Shown here one piece after another: positions 6,405 through 14,172 of a stretch of 14,345 nucleotides of DNA. Position numbers and translations under genes: made by a program. Every line of letters starts with the position of its first letter. Within the stretch, counting starts at the first letter, position 1. The stretch comes from Pseudomonadota bacterium (GTDB lineage Bacteria > Pseudomonadota > Gammaproteobacteria > Burkholderiales > Thiobacillaceae): NCBI GenBank assembly GCA_021821425.1, contig JAKACL010000039.1, positions 1 to 14,345 on the forward strand, read 5' to 3'. The notes under the pieces were generated by a model, which ran no database searches, was not told the origin of the DNA, and was given only the letters and a program-made list of their open reading frames with translations.

Positions 6405-8132
6405 TCAGCCGCCGTTCAGCCGGGCGAGCAGCGACGCTGTCTTGTCGGGATCGGTGTTCCGCAACAGCCGTTGCGCGGCCGGCGTCAGTTCTTCCAGATG
6501 CGATTTCAGCACCTGCTGCTTCACCTGCAGCAGGCTGGCCGGATGCATCGAGAACGTCCGCAGTCCCAGTCCCAGCAGCAGTCGCGTCAGCAGCGGGTCG
6601 CCCGCCATTTCTCCGCACACCGACACCGGCTTGCCCGCCTTGGCGCCTGCGCGCAGCGTGTGCTGGACGAGGCCGAGCACGGCCGGATGCAGGGGGTCGT
6701 ACAGATGGGCCACGCTGTCGTCGGCGCGGTCGATCGCCAGCGTGTACTGGATCAGGTCGTTGGTTCCGATCGACAGGAAATCCAGCTGTTCGGCAAAAAA
6801 TGCAGCCGACAGCGCGGCGGCCGGCACCTCGATCATGCCGCCGATGGGGATGCCTTCGTCGAATTTCAGCCCGTCGCGGCGCAGCGAGGCCTTGGCTTCG
6901 TCGATGCGCTGCAGCGTCTGCCGCAGTTCCATGAAGCTCACCAGCATCGGGATCAGCATGCGCACCTGACCGTGCGCCGACGCGCGCAGGATCGCGCGCA
7001 ACTGGGTATGGAACAGGCCCGGTTCGGCCAAACACAGGCGAATTGCGCGCAGGCCGAGCGCCGGGTTGTCGGCCACGGTGTGGCCCCACGGCGCCTGCTT
7101 GTCTGCGCCGAGGTCGAGCGTCCGGATGGTGACCGGCTTGCCGTCGAGCGCCTCGGCCACCGCGCGGTAGGAGGCGTATTGCTCGTCCTCGTCCGGCAGA
7201 TCGCTGCGATTGAGGAAGAGGAACTCGCTCCGGAACAGGCCGATGCCATGCGCGCCCGAGGTTTTCACCGCGGCGATGTCGTCCAGCAGTTCGATGTTGG
7301 CCATCAGCTCGATCGGCACGCCGTCGAGCGTGGCCGATTTGCTGGTCTTCAGCCGCTTCAGCTTGTCGGTGTCGATGCGCCACTGGTTTTGGCGCAGCCG
7401 GTATTCGGCCAGCACTGCTTCGTCCGGGTTGACGATCACCACGCCGTCGCGGCCGTCGACGATCAGCAGGTCGTGGTCGCGAATCAGGCCGCGCGCATTG
7501 TGCAATGCCATCACCGAAGGCATGCCCATGCTGCGCGCAAGAATCGCGGTATGCGAGGTGGTGCCGCCGAGATCGGTGATGAAGGCGGCAAAGTGCACGC
7601 TCTTGAAAATGACCATGTCGGCCGGCGACAATTCGTGCGCGACAAGAATGCGCTCGCTGTCGAAGTCGACGTCCAGCGGCAGGTGGCTGGGGTGGCCCAT
7701 CAGCGCCTTCAGCACGCGCTGCACCACTTGTACCACGTCTTCCTGGCGGCTTCTGAGGTAGGCATCGTCGATTTCGTCGAAGCGCGCGACCAATGCTTCC
7801 ATCTGCTGCGCCAGCGCCCATTCGGCGTTGCACTGGGTTTCGCGGATCAGGCGTTTGGGCTCCTCGGCAATCATCGAATCGCCAAGGAACATCAGGTGCA
7901 TGTCGAGGAAGGCCGACAGCTCCGCGGGCGCCCCAGGCGGGATGTGGCTGCGCAGGACCTCGAGTTCGGCGCGGGTGGCGAAAATGGCTTCGTCGAAGCG
8001 CGCCAGCTCATCCTTGATGTACTTGCGGTCGAGCATGTACTGGGGCACTTCCACGCGCGCATGCGACGTGAGGTGCGCATAGCCGATGGCAATCCCCCCG
8101 GAGACGCCGATGCCGTGCAGGCTGAAGCTCAT
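6405..8132 (-). CDS. ptsI: Phosphoenolpyruvate-protein phosphotransferase (PTS enzyme I)
   Basis: Enzyme I takes phosphate from phosphoenolpyruvate and passes it to HPr, the first step of the phosphotransferase system, in the cytoplasm. The product is 575 residues, the same size as known enzyme I. The phosphorylated histidine is H194 in GGTTSHTAILAR. The PEP-binding C-terminal barrel shows GIGLFRSEFLF (R301), GTNDLIQYTLAIDR, and the catalytic Cys506 in VSVCGEMAGDP. Start ATG at 8132 overlaps the ptsH stop by four bases (ATGA). The gene is last in the gshA-to-ptsI run and ends 10 bases from the convergent dynamin-like gene. No sugar-specific membrane EIIB/EIIC component is encoded nearby, which suggests a regulatory role. 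Confidence 0.97.
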   Translation of the reverse strand: MSFSLHGIGVSGGIAIGYAHLTSHARVEVPQYMLDRKYIKDELARFDEAIFATRAELEVLRSHIPPGAPAELSAFLDMHLMFLGDSMIAEEPKRLIRETQCNAEWALAQQMEALVARFDEIDDAYLRSRQEDVVQVVQRVLKALMGHPSHLPLDVDFDSERILVAHELSPADMVIFKSVHFAAFITDLGGTTSHTAILARSMGMPSVMALHNARGLIRDHDLLIVDGRDGVVIVNPDEAVLAEYRLRQNQWRIDTDKLKRLKTSKSATLDGVPIELMANIELLDDIAAVKTSGAHGIGLFRSEFLFLNRSDLPDEDEQYASYRAVAEALDGKPVTIRTLDLGADKQAPWGHTVADNPALGLRAIRLCLAEPGLFHTQLRAILRASAHGQVRMLIPMLVSFMELRQTLQRIDEAKASLRRDGLKFDEGIPIGGMIEVPAAALSAAFFAEQLDFLSIGTNDLIQYTLAIDRADDSVAHLYDPLHPAVLGLVQHTLRAGAKAGKPVSVCGEMAGDPLLTRLLLGLGLRTFSMHPASLLQVKQQVLKSHLEELTPAAQRLLRNTDPDKTASLLARLNGG

Positions 8133-8401
8133 GCAAGCTCCTCGCCGAAGCCGCTGGTGATGAGGTCGGCCAGCGTATCGATCGCTTCGACTTCGTCCTC
8201 GCCGTCGGTTTCCAGCGTAATGGTGCTGCCCTTGGCGGCGGCCAGCATCATCACGCCCATGATGCTTTTGGCGTTGACACGGCGGCCGTTGCGCGACATG
8301 AAGACCTGGCTCTTGAAGCTGGAGGCCAGCTGGGTCAGGCGTGCCGACGGCCGCGCGTGCAGCCCCAGCTTGTTGACGACTTCAACGTCCCGTCGCTGCA
8401 T
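8129..8401 (-). CDS. ptsH: PTS phosphocarrier protein HPr
   Basis: HPr shuttles phosphate between enzyme I and EIIA proteins. The 90-residue product carries the phosphorylated H15 in NKLGLHARPSARL and a serine at position 46 in NAKSIMGVMML, the site that HPr kinase/phosphorylase modifies in bacteria that have it. The start at 8401 gives the normal N-terminal length; it lies inside the last 20 bases of the EIIA gene. Its stop overlaps ptsI. The Ser46 region fits regulation by HprK, a common partner in betaproteobacteria, but HprK is not in this window. Confidence 0.96.
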   Translation of the reverse strand: MQRRDVEVVNKLGLHARPSARLTQLASSFKSQVFMSRNGRRVNAKSIMGVMMLAAAKGSTITLETDGEDEVEAIDTLADLITSGFGEELA

Positions 8402-8798
8402 GGCACATGGTCTCGGAAATATGGTTGATGCTGTTGCGGCCGCCGTCGACGATGCGCTCGATCAGCTGCGGCAGCGCGAGCGTATCGCGGTAGTTCAGTG
8501 CCTTCAGCAGCATCGGCAGGTTGACGCCGGTGACGCCCTCGATGTGCGCGGGCTCGAGCAGACGACATAGCGTGTTGCTGGGCGTGGCGCCGTACATGTC
8601 GGTCAGCACCAGGATGCCGTCGCCCTGGTCGAGTTCGGCGAGCCGCGCCTGCAACGCCTTCTGGCGCTCGTCGGGATCGGCGTGGCCAATGAAGTCCAGC
8701 GTGGCGAGCCCGAGCGGTGACTGGCCCAGGACGTGGGTAGCGCACTCGACCAGACTGTCGCCGAGCGAACCGTGTGCGACGATGAGGATGCCTATCAT
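8382..8798 (-). CDS. PTS EIIA component, mannose (ManX) type
   Basis: A 138-residue EIIA of the mannose/sorbose superfamily, which accepts phosphate from HPr. The phospho-histidine is H9 in ILIVAHGSLGDS, followed by GILVLTDMYGATPSNT and VTGVNLPMLLKAL, both typical of the fold. It is a stand-alone domain without the fused EIIB found in E. coli ManX, and no EIIC/EIID permease follows, so transport is unlikely to be its job. The gene begins 29 bases after apbE, without a clear Shine-Dalgarno sequence, and overlaps ptsH by 20 bases. In betaproteobacteria such a lone EIIA-HPr-EI trio is a recurring arrangement downstream of gshB and is thought to be regulatory. Confidence 0.93.
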   Translation of the reverse strand: MIGILIVAHGSLGDSLVECATHVLGQSPLGLATLDFIGHADPDERQKALQARLAELDQGDGILVLTDMYGATPSNTLCRLLEPAHIEGVTGVNLPMLLKALNYRDTLALPQLIERIVDGGRNSINHISETMCHAATGR

Positions 8799-8827
8799 TG
8801 CGTGGAGGTCGGGCTAAAAGTCCTATT

Positions 8828-9826
8828 CTAGCGAAGCCGGGCCCGCATCGTCGTTGAGATGTGGGTTTTGCCGGTGCGATCTACCGCGACATAGTCTGAA
8901 ATACCCAGCCGCGCCGCATGGTCGGCCAGCCCTGCCGCCCCTGCGATGAACAGCGGCTTCGACAGCGCATCCGAACGCGTGCCGGCGTGCGCGCCGCGCA
9001 CCAGAACGGTCACCGATTGCATGCCGGATGCCGGCAAGCCGCTGCGCGGGTCGATCAGATGGCAATAGCGGCGGCCATTCGCTTCAAAATATCGTTGATA
9101 GTCGCCCGAGGTGCCGATCGCCTCGCCGTCGTGCAGATCAAGCGTGGCCAGTGTGCCCGGCTGGCGCGGGTGCTGGATGCCGACACGCCATGGGCGCTCG
9201 CCGTGGCGGCCGAGCGCGATCACGTTGCCGCCGATATTCACCAGGGCGTTGCGGATGCCATGCGCATGCAGAATGGCTACGGCGTCGTCGAGCGCGCGGC
9301 CCTTGGCATAGCCACCGAGGTCCAGCTGCACCGCCGGGTTTGGGCTCGATACCGACTTGGCGTCGATGACGAGGTCGGCCATGCGCGGCCGTGCCGCCAC
9401 CTGCGCCTGGATCGCGGCAGCCGCGGGCACCTGCGCCTGCGGCGTGTCGGCGTGGAAGCCCCACAGCGCGACCAGGCCGCCGATGGCCGGATTGAACAGC
9501 TCGCCGGATTGCGCGGCGAGCGCCTGCGCTTCCGCCAGCATGGCCGCGAGTTCGGGCGTCACCGTGGCGGCCTCGCCCTGGGCCAGCGCGGAGTTGAGCT
9601 GCGACAGCGCGCTGGGTTGCCAGGCATGCAACTGCCGGTGGAGCGCGTCGAAGCGCGCCAGCACCGCGACGGTCGCCTGCTGCGCCTGCGCTGCGGGTGC
9701 ACCGTACACACTGACCTCGACCAGCGTGCCGAAGACATAGGCCTGTTGCGTGTACAGCGGCGGCGGACTGCAGGCGGCGAGCGCCCACACCAGCAGCAGC
9801 CATAGCGCAAGACGCGCAGGCCTCAT
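8828..9826 (-). CDS. apbE: ApbE-family FAD:protein FMN transferase (lipoprotein)
   Basis: ApbE enzymes attach FMN from FAD to threonines of periplasmic or membrane flavoproteins such as RnfG, NqrC and NosR. The 332-residue product begins with a short lipoprotein signal with lipobox LAAC (Cys19). Family motifs are LDLGGYAKGRALD (168-180), NIGGN (197-201), GTSGDYQRYF (238-247) and HLIDPRSG (256-263). The metal-site segment reads SDALSK at 285-290: Asp286 is kept, but the residue four after it, often Thr in studied ApbE proteins, is Lys290. This may be a lineage variant rather than a lesion, as everything else is intact. The gene sits 13 bases after gshB and 29 before EIIA, an intruder in the gsh-PTS run. 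Its flavoprotein target is not in the window. Confidence 0.92.
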   Translation of the reverse strand: MRPARLALWLLLVWALAACSPPPLYTQQAYVFGTLVEVSVYGAPAAQAQQATVAVLARFDALHRQLHAWQPSALSQLNSALAQGEAATVTPELAAMLAEAQALAAQSGELFNPAIGGLVALWGFHADTPQAQVPAAAAIQAQVAARPRMADLVIDAKSVSSPNPAVQLDLGGYAKGRALDDAVAILHAHGIRNALVNIGGNVIALGRHGERPWRVGIQHPRQPGTLATLDLHDGEAIGTSGDYQRYFEANGRRYCHLIDPRSGLPASGMQSVTVLVRGAHAGTRSDALSKPLFIAGAAGLADHAARLGISDYVAVDRTGKTHISTTMRARLR

Positions 9827-9839
9827 GCGCGCTGCGGGC

Positions 9840-10793
9840 TCACGGACGCACCGCGGTGGCGTAATGGCGCTCGATCGCGGTGATGAATTGGGCGGCCACG
9901 TCGTGCCCCGCCTGCGCCATGATTTCCTGGAAGCCGGTGGGGCTGGTGACGTTGATTTCGGTGAGACAATTTCCGATCACGTCGAGGCCGGCAAGAAAGA
10001 GGCCGTGGTCGCGTGCCCACGGCGCCACGGTGTTGGCAATGATGCGGTCGCGCGCCGACAGCGGCTGCACGCGCGCGATGCCGCCGGCGGCAAGGTTGCC
10101 GCGCGTCTCGCCGGGCTGCGGGATGCGGGCCAGCGCCCACGGCACCACCTCGCCGTCGATCAAGAGGATGCGCTTGTCGCCGTCCCGGATCTCCGGCAGA
10201 TAGCGCTGCGCCATGATGGCGCGCCCACCCTGCCGGGTCAGCGTCTCCAGGATGGCGTTGCGGTTGGGATCGGCAAGCGTCAGGCGGAAGATGCCGCTGC
10301 CGCCCATTTCGGTCAGCGGCTTGACGATGATGTCCTGCTGCTCGGCAAGAAAAGCGCCGATTTTCGTCGCGTCGGCGGACACCAAGGTGGGCGCGACGAA
10401 TTGCGGAAAATTCAGAATCGCCAGCTTCTCGTTGAGATCGCGCAGGCTGGCCGGGCGATTCAGCACCTGCGCGCCGTTGCGTTCGGCCACGCCGAGCAGA
10501 TGGGTGGCGAGCAGGTAATCCGTGTCCACCGGCGGATCGGTACGCATCAGCACGGCGTTGAAATCCTTCAGCAGCAAGGTCTCGCTGTGGGCGACGCGAT
10601 ACCAGTCGTCGTCGCTGCCCACGTCGAGCGCAGCGCAGGCGGCCCGTACGAAGCCGTCGCGGATGAACAGATGGCGCGTCTCGCAGGCAAACACGGCATG
10701 GCCACGCGCGGTGGCCGCGCGCATCATCGCCACCGAGCTGTCCTTGTAGGCCTTGAGGCCGGCAAGCGGATCGACGATGAACAGCAGTTTCAT
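9840..10793 (-). CDS. gshB: Glutathione synthetase
   Basis: GshB joins gamma-glutamylcysteine and glycine to glutathione using ATP, in the cytoplasm. The product is 317 residues, the normal length for the bacterial ATP-grasp enzyme. Visible signatures are the N-terminal KLLFIVDPLAGLKAYKDSS, MRTDPPVDTDYLLATHLL (83-100), the ATP-grasp loop VKPLTEMGGSGIFRL (157-171), GDKRILLIDGEVVPWALARI, the glycine-rich ETRGNLAAGG and the metal-binding NCLTEINVTSPTGFQEI. The start at 10793 overlaps the gshA stop by four bases (ATGA), so the two steps of glutathione synthesis are translationally linked. Confidence 0.97.
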   Translation of the reverse strand: MKLLFIVDPLAGLKAYKDSSVAMMRAATARGHAVFACETRHLFIRDGFVRAACAALDVGSDDDWYRVAHSETLLLKDFNAVLMRTDPPVDTDYLLATHLLGVAERNGAQVLNRPASLRDLNEKLAILNFPQFVAPTLVSADATKIGAFLAEQQDIIVKPLTEMGGSGIFRLTLADPNRNAILETLTRQGGRAIMAQRYLPEIRDGDKRILLIDGEVVPWALARIPQPGETRGNLAAGGIARVQPLSARDRIIANTVAPWARDHGLFLAGLDVIGNCLTEINVTSPTGFQEIMAQAGHDVAAQFITAIERHYATAVRP

Positions 10794-12085
10794 GCGGAGG
10801 CCACGTGTTCGGTCTCGTTGAGGGCTTCGTCGAGTTCGATGCTGGCGGCCAGCATCGCCAGCCGCGCGATCACGCCATAGGCATAGAAGCGGTTGGGAGC
10901 GGCGTCCGGATTGGCGCTGCGGTCCGGCGTCAGGCAGGTTTCGTCGAACGCCAGCGGCACGAAGTGCATGCCCGGACTGTTGAGGTTTTCGTCCGAGCCG
11001 CGCCCGGTATGCACGCGGTAGAAACCACCGACGACGAAGTGGTCGAGCATGTAGACCACCGGCTCGGCGACTGCGCCGTTGATGCTTTCGAAGGTGTAGA
11101 CGCCTTCCTGGATCAGCACCTCGCTCACCGCCATGCCTTCCTTGCCGACTGCCATCTTGTTGCGCTGCTTGCGGTTGAGCTCGCGCACGTCTTCCGGGGA
11201 TTTCACCGTCATGATGCCCATGCCGTAGGTGCCGGCGTCGGCCTTGACGATGACGAAGGGCGGCTGGTCGATGCCGTATTCCGTGTATTTGATGCGGATC
11301 CTGTCCAGCATGTCGCCGACTTTTTCAGCCAGGCAGTCTTCGCCCTGCCGCACCTGGAAGTCGATCTTGCCGCAGTGGTTGAAGTAGGGATCGATCAGCC
11401 AGGGGTCGATGCCGACCAGCCGCGCGAATTCGACAGCGATATGCTGGTAGGCGGCAAAGTGGCGCGACTTGCGGCGCGTCGACCAGCCGGCGTGCAGCGG
11501 CGGCATGATGGTTTGCTCGATGTCCTTCAGAATCTCCGGCACTCCGGCCGACAGGTCATTGTTGAGCAGCACCGCGCAGGGGTCGAAGCCCTCCAGCCCG
11601 ATGCGGTCGCCGCGGCGCACCAGCGGCTCCAGCGTGATCCGCCCGCCTCCCGGCAGTTCCAGTGCGGTCGGTTGGACGATCTCGGGGATCAGCGTGCCGA
11701 TGCGCACGATGAGGCCCGTCTGCCGCAGGATATGCGCCAGCACCGCCACGTTCTGCAGGTAGAACACATTGCGCGTGTGGCTCTCGGGGACCAGCAGCAA
11801 ACGTTGCGCATCGGGACAGATCTTTTCCACCGCGCCCATCGCCGCGTGGATCGACAGCGACATGAACGCCGGATTGAGATTGTTGAACCCGCCGGGAAAC
11901 AGGTTGGTATCCACCGGCGCCAACTTGAAGCCGGCGTTGCGGATGTCGACCGAGGTGTAGAACGGTGCCGACTGCTCCTTCCATTGCTGGCGAAACCAGT
12001 GCTCGATGGTCGGCTGGGCGTCGAGCAGGCGTTTTTCGAGTTCCAGCAGCGGGCCGGTGAGTGCAGTCGTGAGGTAAGGGACCAT
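10790..12085 (-). CDS. gshA: Glutamate-cysteine ligase, Acidithiobacillus/betaproteobacterial type
   Basis: Catalyses the first step of glutathione synthesis, ATP-dependent gamma-glutamylcysteine formation. The 431-residue sequence belongs to the distinct ligase family first annotated in Acidithiobacillus ferrooxidans (TIGR02049 type), not to the E. coli GshA family. Recognisable segments are VDTNLFPGGFNNLNP, LVPESHTRNVFYLQN, FVIVKADAGTYGMGIMTVK, VSEVLIQEGVYTFE and DHFVVGGFYRVHTGRG. The ATG at 12085 was taken; GGAG lies ten bases upstream, slightly far. It is the first gene of the gshA-gshB-apbE-EIIA-ptsH-ptsI run and is divergent from trmL, with only 43 bases between starts. Family assignment rests on recalled sequence features. 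Confidence 0.93.
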   Translation of the reverse strand: MVPYLTTALTGPLLELEKRLLDAQPTIEHWFRQQWKEQSAPFYTSVDIRNAGFKLAPVDTNLFPGGFNNLNPAFMSLSIHAAMGAVEKICPDAQRLLLVPESHTRNVFYLQNVAVLAHILRQTGLIVRIGTLIPEIVQPTALELPGGGRITLEPLVRRGDRIGLEGFDPCAVLLNNDLSAGVPEILKDIEQTIMPPLHAGWSTRRKSRHFAAYQHIAVEFARLVGIDPWLIDPYFNHCGKIDFQVRQGEDCLAEKVGDMLDRIRIKYTEYGIDQPPFVIVKADAGTYGMGIMTVKSPEDVRELNRKQRNKMAVGKEGMAVSEVLIQEGVYTFESINGAVAEPVVYMLDHFVVGGFYRVHTGRGSDENLNSPGMHFVPLAFDETCLTPDRSANPDAAPNRFYAYGVIARLAMLAASIELDEALNETEHVASA

Positions 12086-12128
12086 AAAATAGAGACTCCA
12101 GGAATTTGCTCATTTTAGGCCAAGCCGG
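12086..12128. promoter_or_regulatory. Divergent gshA / trmL intergenic region
   Basis: The 43 bases between the two starts must hold or overlap both promoters. On the minus strand TAAAAT (12117 down to 12112) is a good -10 match placed 27 bases before the gshA ATG, but no convincing -35 box lies 16-18 bases further upstream, which would be inside trmL. GGAG for gshA is at about 12096-12099 on the minus strand. For trmL only AGG at 12117-12119 resembles a ribosome binding site. Confidence 0.3.
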
Positions 12129-12593
12129 ATGTTTGACATCGTTTTGTACCAGCCCGAAATCCCGCCCAATACCGGCAACCTGATCCGGCTGGCGGCCAAT
12201 ACCGGCAGCCGGCTGCATCTGGTCGCACCGCTGGGCTTCGATTTGTCCGACAAGCAGGTGGCGCGCGCCGGCCTCGACTACCACGACATGGCCTGCGTGA
12301 CCGTGCACCCCAACTGGGATGCGGTGCGCGCAGGGCTCTCCAGCCGACGCTGGTTTGCGCTCACCACCAAAGGCAGCGCACGCTATGCCGACAGCGCATT
12401 CCGCGCCGGCGACGTGCTGCTGTTCGGCCCCGAGTCGCGCGGCCTGCCGGCCGACGTGCTGGCGCAGTTCGACGAGGCGCACCGCCTGCGCTTGCCGATG
12501 CTGCCCGATTCGCGCAGCATGAACCTGTCCAACGCCGTCAGCGTGGTCGTGTTCGAAGCGTGGCGGCAGAACGGTTTTGCGGGAGGGATGTGA
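12129..12593 (+). CDS. trmL: tRNA (cytidine/uridine(34)-2'-O)-methyltransferase TrmL
   Basis: TrmL (YibK) is a SPOUT-class enzyme that methylates the 2'-OH of the wobble nucleotide in leucine tRNAs, using S-adenosylmethionine. The product is 154 residues, the usual size for this minimal SPOUT protein. Signature motifs are IPPNTGNLIRLAANTG (11-26), LLFGPESRGLP (97-107) and SRSMNLSNAVSVVVFEAWRQ (128-147), which together form the trefoil-knot cofactor site. It is followed without a gap by a small membrane protein gene: the TGA at 12591-12593 touches the next ATG. Confidence 0.96.
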   Translation: MFDIVLYQPEIPPNTGNLIRLAANTGSRLHLVAPLGFDLSDKQVARAGLDYHDMACVTVHPNWDAVRAGLSSRRWFALTTKGSARYADSAFRAGDVLLFGPESRGLPADVLAQFDEAHRLRLPMLPDSRSMNLSNAVSVVVFEAWRQNGFAGGM

Positions 12594-13076
12594 ATGAGCG
12601 GACTCGAATGGCTGGAAGCGTTGAGTTATATCGTCACCATCGTCGGCCTGCCGCTGGCGATCGGCGTCTATGTCCATGACCGCCGCCGCGAACAGCAGAC
12701 CGACGAAGAGGAAATCTTCCTGCGGCTGTCGGACGAATACGCCGACTTCATGCGGCTGGTGATCGAGAATGCCGACCTGCATCTGCTGTCGCCGGCCGCG
12801 AAGGGCGCGCTCAGCGAGGATCAGCAGGAACGCAAGCAGGCGCTGTTCGCCATCCTCGTCGCCCTGTTCGAGCGCGCCTACGTGCTGGTGTACGAGGACG
12901 ACATGAGCCGGCAGCAGGCGCGCCTGTGGCAGTCGTGGGAGGACTACATGCACGAGTGGTGCGCGCGCGAGGATTTCCGCGCAGCGCTGCCGCCGCTGCT
13001 GACCGGCGAAGACTCCGGATTCGTCGCCACCATCGAGCGCATCGCGGCGTCGGCCGCGCACCCGGCCGCCGCCTAG
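12594..13076 (+). CDS. Small membrane-anchored protein of unknown function
   Basis: A 160-residue protein I cannot assign to a named function. Residues about 8-27 form one hydrophobic helix (SYIVTIVGLPLAIGVYV), followed by a basic stretch HDRRREQQ and then a long helical, acidic cytoplasmic part rich in Trp, Glu and Asp, including RLSDEYADFMRLVIENADLHL and LWQSWEDYMHEWCAREDF. The overall plan, one N-terminal anchor plus a helical domain, recalls DUF4760-like proteins, but that is a weak impression. The ribosome binding site GGGAGGG lies six bases upstream inside the trmL end, and there is no gap to trmL, so the two are cotranscribed. Confidence 0.8.
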   Translation: MSGLEWLEALSYIVTIVGLPLAIGVYVHDRRREQQTDEEEIFLRLSDEYADFMRLVIENADLHLLSPAAKGALSEDQQERKQALFAILVALFERAYVLVYEDDMSRQQARLWQSWEDYMHEWCAREDFRAALPPLLTGEDSGFVATIERIAASAAHPAAA

Positions 13077-13185
13077 GCTGCGCGCTGCAATAGCGTGTAG
13101 CCGGCACGCCGCCTTGAAACTGAAGACCGGCGCCGCGTGTCTCTGTGCGCGCGGATTTCGCAGCGGCAGTTTTCTCGCTCCGGCG
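13077..13185. other. Convergent intergenic gap without a recognisable feature
   Basis: These 109 bases separate the stop codons of the unknown membrane protein gene (plus strand) and gpsA (minus strand). GC-rich short inverted repeats occur, including the palindrome GGCGCC near 13129, but none forms a strong stem followed by a T run on either strand. A terminator would be expected for both genes but I cannot point to one. Confidence 0.4.
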
Positions 13186-14172
13186 TCAGAATTCGGCCTT
13201 GATTTCCCGCTTCAGCAGCGCATTGACGGCCTGCGCGGCGGGCAGGCCGTCGAACAGCATCTGGCAGACGGCGCGCGTGATGGGCATGTCGACGCCGCGC
13301 GCGTCGGCCAGTGCGGCCACTTCGCGCGCAGTGGTGACCCCCTCGGCAACGTGGCCGAGCTCGGCCAGGATGGCGTCGAGCGACTGGCCGCGCGCGAGAC
13401 GCAGGCCAACCTGGCGGTTGCGCGAGAGGTCGCCGGTGGTGGTGAGGATGAGGTCGCCCAGGCCGGACAGGCCCATGAATGTTTCGACGCGGCCGCCGAA
13501 CTGGACGCCGAGCCGGGTCATTTCGGCCAGGCCGCGGGTGATCAGTGCGGCGCGTGCATTGTGGCCGTACTGCAGGCCGTCGCAGATGCCGGCGGCGATG
13601 GCCATGACGTTCTTCAGCGCGCCGCCGATTTCGACGCCGATGACGTCGTCGTGCGCGTACAGACGCAGACGGTGACCCGACAGCACCTCGGCCAGGTGCT
13701 GGGCCAGCGCGCTGTCGTGCGAGGCCAGCGTGAGCGCGGTGGGATAGCCCTGCGCGACTTCCTGCGCAAAGCTGGGGCCGGACAGCACGCCGGTGTGCGC
13801 ATGGCCGGGCAGCAGCTCGGCGACCAGCTGGTGCGGCAGCTTGCGGCTGCCGGGCTCGAAGCCCTTGCAGACCCAGATGACGGGCGGCAGCGCCGGCTGC
13901 CGGGCGAGCGCGGTCAGGGTGGCGCGCAGGCCGTGGCTGGGAACGGCGATGACGATGAGTTCGGCGGCACGCGCGACCGCGTCGAAATCCGGATTGAATT
14001 CGAGGCTGTCGGGCAGCGGGCAGCCGGGCAGGTAGCGGGCATTCACGCGATCGGCGCGCATCGCGTCGAGTTCCGCCGTATCGCGCCCCCACAGGGTGAC
14101 GTCGTGGTGCGGTGCCCAGCTGGCGGCCAGCGCGGTGCCCCAGGCGCCCGCGCCGAGCACCGCCAGTTTCAT
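13186..14172 (-). CDS. gpsA: Glycerol-3-phosphate dehydrogenase [NAD(P)+]
   Basis: GpsA reduces dihydroxyacetone phosphate to sn-glycerol 3-phosphate, the backbone for phospholipid synthesis, in the cytoplasm. From the ATG at 14172 the product is 328 residues, typical for betaproteobacterial GpsA. Motifs are the nucleotide site [32 protein letters not shown], the substrate region [16 protein letters not shown], the catalytic lysine in [15 protein letters not shown], and [19 protein letters not shown]. An ATG three codons earlier (14181) is possible; I prefer 14172 because the family starts at MK(I/L) and because this ATG overlaps the upstream stop as ATGA. The gene converges on the small membrane protein gene. 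Confidence 0.96.
   Translation of the reverse strand: MKLAVLGAGAWGTALAASWAPHHDVTLWGRDTAELDAMRADRVNARYLPGCPLPDSLEFNPDFDAVARAAELIVIAVPSHGLRATLTALARQPALPPVIWVCKGFEPGSRKLPHQLVAELLPGHAHTGVLSGPSFAQEVAQGYPTALTLASHDSALAQHLAEVLSGHRLRLYAHDDVIGVEIGGALKNVMAIAAGICDGLQYGHNARAALITRGLAEMTRLGVQFGGRVETFMGLSGLGDLILTTTGDLSRNRQVGLRLARGQSLDAILAELGHVAEGVTTAREVAALADARGVDMPITRAVCQMLFDGLPAAQAVNALLKREIKAEF

Noticed and set aside
6397..6414. Hairpin CGGCGG-gttcag-CCGCCG between the dynamin-like gene and ptsI, as a bidirectional terminator
   Set aside because: The 6-bp stem is well placed between converging genes, but no T run follows on either strand and part of the stem lies inside the ptsI end, so a rho-independent terminator cannot be claimed.
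6471..8570. A 699-codon plus-strand open frame antisense to ptsI, ptsH and EIIA
   Set aside because: Antisense to three well-supported genes, very rich in His, Arg, Gln and Val, with no recognisable domain; typical mirror frame of high-GC coding sequence. The same applies to 4250-6304 (minus) and 10805-12118 (plus).
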